DNA of 64,000 nt from Anoplopoma fimbria (lineage: Eukaryota; Chordata; Actinopteri; Perciformes; Anoplopomatidae). Shown piece by piece: positions 61,971 through 64,000 of this stretch. The notes below the pieces were generated by a model, which saw only the letters and a program-made list of their open reading frames with translations, was not told the origin of the DNA and did not search any database. The translations under genes and the position numbers were made by a program. Location of the stretch: assembly GCF_027596085.1 (NCBI RefSeq), contig NC_072449.1, positions 25,456,522-25,520,521 on the forward strand, in the 5' to 3' direction. Every line of letters begins with the position of its first letter. The stretch's first letter is position 1.

Positions 61971-63872
61971 ATGAGCAGCATTTCTGGATGCAATGGATGC
62001 CCTCTACATGGATTCATAGCTTCAGCAGAACAAAAAAAAGTAATTAGTAAAAATGTCACCAGATTTTGCAGGCAGTTTCAGATTGGCAACAGCAATTACA
62101 AATCACAATCAGGCCAGTTTGAAGCACTTAAACCTTTACTCAGTAGGTTTACCTAAATCATGACGTTTGTGTAGCATTATTGTTGTTCTGGTTTAGAAAT
62201 GAATATAATTCCAATAAGGCAATGCACATTTTACTGTTTAGTTGCAAAACATTATGAAGATGATTTTTTTCAAGTAAGAAAATACTATATTACTGTGGAA
62301 TTTTAAAGTGATCTGAAAAAAAAAATGGACAAGGATTGTCAATCTGTTGCTAAACTCCGTGACTACATCAACCCTGTCTGTGGCTGCTTCACCATTAAAC
62401 GAGCCAAGTTATCAGATATCTGCTGCTGCTGGAATACGTGTGAGCATAAAAATATATTATATGTGTTTGGTGAGATTTGTTTTACAGCACATTTGCTGAA
62501 TGGTTTGAAAGAGTGAGCTAAAAGAGAGGGGGTGGGGATAAATAGTTGAACACTAACAGCAACCCCCTTCATATTACACAAAGTAATTTAATTCAGTGAT
62601 AATACAAGATGATTAATGGGGCTTTGACTAACCTCGCCACCCACAAAAATAAAGTGTGACATAATCTGTTATGTAATGTTACTCAATTCTGAGGCTGAAT
62701 CTAATCACACATACTGAGATTGCAACTTTCTCCTTGTTGAAATGGTGAAAAAACACATTGTGTGCACTCATGATTTGAAGCTTAGGACAGGCTCTTGCAG
62801 CAGCTCTAAATCTTGCCAAATGGTGAACATACGTATATGCTTAGCATATCGTTTGGGAAAATGCATTCTATTTCCAGCAGCTAATGAGGCTAAAATCACC
62901 TGTGAGATGCCCAAATGCCCAATTGAATCTACTGCTTTGCATTACATCCACGTACAAACACTCAGTTAATCATGACAATCTCTCAAACTAAATTATTATT
63001 CATTTCCAAGTAATATTGTATATCAGGGTTCAATTATTTTAAGTGGAACTGAATCATCATCCCAAGATGGGCCGGTCATAGATGAAGTAAAGCGTGATTT
63101 ACAAGGCCTCAATTTATACCAACCTATAATACCAACAGCTCCCGTATCTTGGCCACATTACTGACACATCTGTTGTGAGATGAACATCCCATAACAGAGC
63201 TACAAGGAGAGATTGCTCTGGTTTTACAGGGTAGCTGATATTGGATATTGGCAGATTGCAGCTCAAACAACATTTTACACATGAACTACAGTAAAAGTGA
63301 AGGTTGGAACAGCATCAGAACCCTCAACAGATGACCGTCAGTTTATAATGATTTGTTCACACGGGTGGCAGAACATCAGTTTATGTGGCCACATGCGGTC
63401 ACAGTTAGGGGGCTATGATCAAGAAATCGAGCTGGTGTAAAGATGTAAAGATGAGACTGAATTTGTCACAGTATTTCTCTGTCTCTTTCTGTGTTGTCTC
63501 ATAGTTAATTCATGATTCTGTGTTCAGGGTTTAGCTGACAGGGTTTGGAAATATAACACTAACCAAGGACAGCAGGCATAACATATTTCATAGTCTACTG
63601 TAAAGCCTGAACATCTATATTTTCAGCCTTTGGGGAATAATATTTAACTTTGATATTCCTTTGGTACATTTACACCTGTCATTGATGTGATGCAAATAAT
63701 GTCCAATTAGGTCAGACAAAAATAGCAGAGCAAATAAATCATGTTTTCTGCTCCTGAGAAAGGAATGCACATCACAGACTGTCAGGTGTGCAAATGAAAT
63801 TACACCTCCCATGGGGACCGCGGACCATGTACTTCATTATTCCTCTTTTGGAGAGAAAGAAAGTGCACTCAC

Positions 63873-63974
63873 CGCACTTTTCGTATACCCATAAACCTAC
63901 AGTACCATTATTTCTGACACCAGCAGCTTGGCCTGACAGAACTGCTTTAGCATAAGCATCTAGGCCAGGATCAA
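63873..63974 (-). other. Candidate cassette exon in first intron (unrecognised)
   Basis: On the minus strand a pyrimidine-rich acceptor (GTCTTTTTCGCAG) is followed by 102 bp and a strong donor (GTGCG before GTGAGT). Only phase 1, the phase used by the 5' introns of cadm2, is open. The other two frames stop within about 15 bases. The predicted insert begins (V)DPGLDAYAKAVLSGQ and ends GLWVYEKC(G), with an NGT sequon. I do not recognise it. If used it would add 34 residues between signal peptide and Ig1. Many decoy splice pairs occur in this intron, so this is a candidate only. It could be an alternative cadm2 exon, an exon of another transcript, or chance. Confidence 0.3.
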
Positions 63975-64000
63975 CTGCGAAAAAGACAGCTAATGAGTGT

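Larger units (their letters stand above)
42779..64000 (-). other. cadm2: cadm2 first intron (partial, runs out of window)
   Basis: This stretch lies upstream of the microexon in transcript direction. The signal-peptide exon (expected to end one base into a codon) was not found, so the intron exceeds 21 kb, in line with the very large 5' introns of CADM2. It contains two long dinucleotide microsatellites (45064-45169 and 47315-47408), a pentanucleotide run (46013-46026), a perfect inverted repeat (50356-50387), a shorter A/T palindrome (54743-54763), a dispersed repeat (61727-61970) and an exon candidate (63873-63974). No independent gene was recognised. Confidence 0.75.

Overview
This window is AT-rich vertebrate genomic DNA, almost certainly from a teleost fish (probably a percomorph). 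It is dominated by one multi-exon gene on the minus strand, cadm2 (cell adhesion molecule 2, also SynCAM2 or nectin-like 3). The identification rests on nine short exon segments with matching GT/AG splice sites and compatible phases. Joined in minus-strand order they encode an N-terminal 9-residue cassette, three Ig domains, a short juxtamembrane stretch, one transmembrane helix and a protein 4.1/PDZ-binding tail ending EYFI. The teleost assignment comes from the small introns (110 to 632 bp in four cases), the fish-type tRNA-derived SINEs and other fish-type dispersed repeats. Whether this is the cadm2a or cadm2b copy cannot be settled from the window.

Layout in plus coordinates, from the 3' end of the gene to its 5' side: 1-2.1 kb, downstream DNA with no convincing gene; about 2.15-4.54 kb, probable long 3' UTR; 4537-4655 and 4766-4888, the cytoplasmic tail and transmembrane exons; 4889-11236, a 6.3-kb intron where vertebrate CADM2 genes carry alternative stalk exons, with weak cassette candidates and a SINE with target-site duplications; 11237-12157, three closely spaced exons (Ig3 in two parts and the second half of Ig2); 17911-18833, two exons (first half of Ig2 and second half of Ig1); 28125-28274, the first half of Ig1; 42752-42778, a 27-bp microexon; 42779-64000, part of the large first intron. 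The signal-peptide exon and promoter are not seen and should lie beyond 64000.

All exon boundaries are phase 1 except the one inside Ig3, which is phase 2. The coding part in the window is 1139 nt, about 379 residues without the signal peptide. The exon ending Ig3 can be spliced directly to the transmembrane exon, so the default product is a stalkless CADM2. The rest is intron: microsatellites, two tRNA-type SINEs, three copies of a shared 3'-tail motif, one further dispersed repeat, and gene-desert-like sequence that may contain conserved regulatory elements. I found no tRNA or rRNA gene, no CRISPR array, no intact transposon and no second protein-coding gene.

The least ordinary observations are the N-terminal microexon, an unrecognised 102-bp phase-1 exon candidate at 63873-63974, weak stalk-exon candidates, and a perfect 15-bp inverted repeat at 50356-50387. 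None of these amounts to a demonstrated new system.
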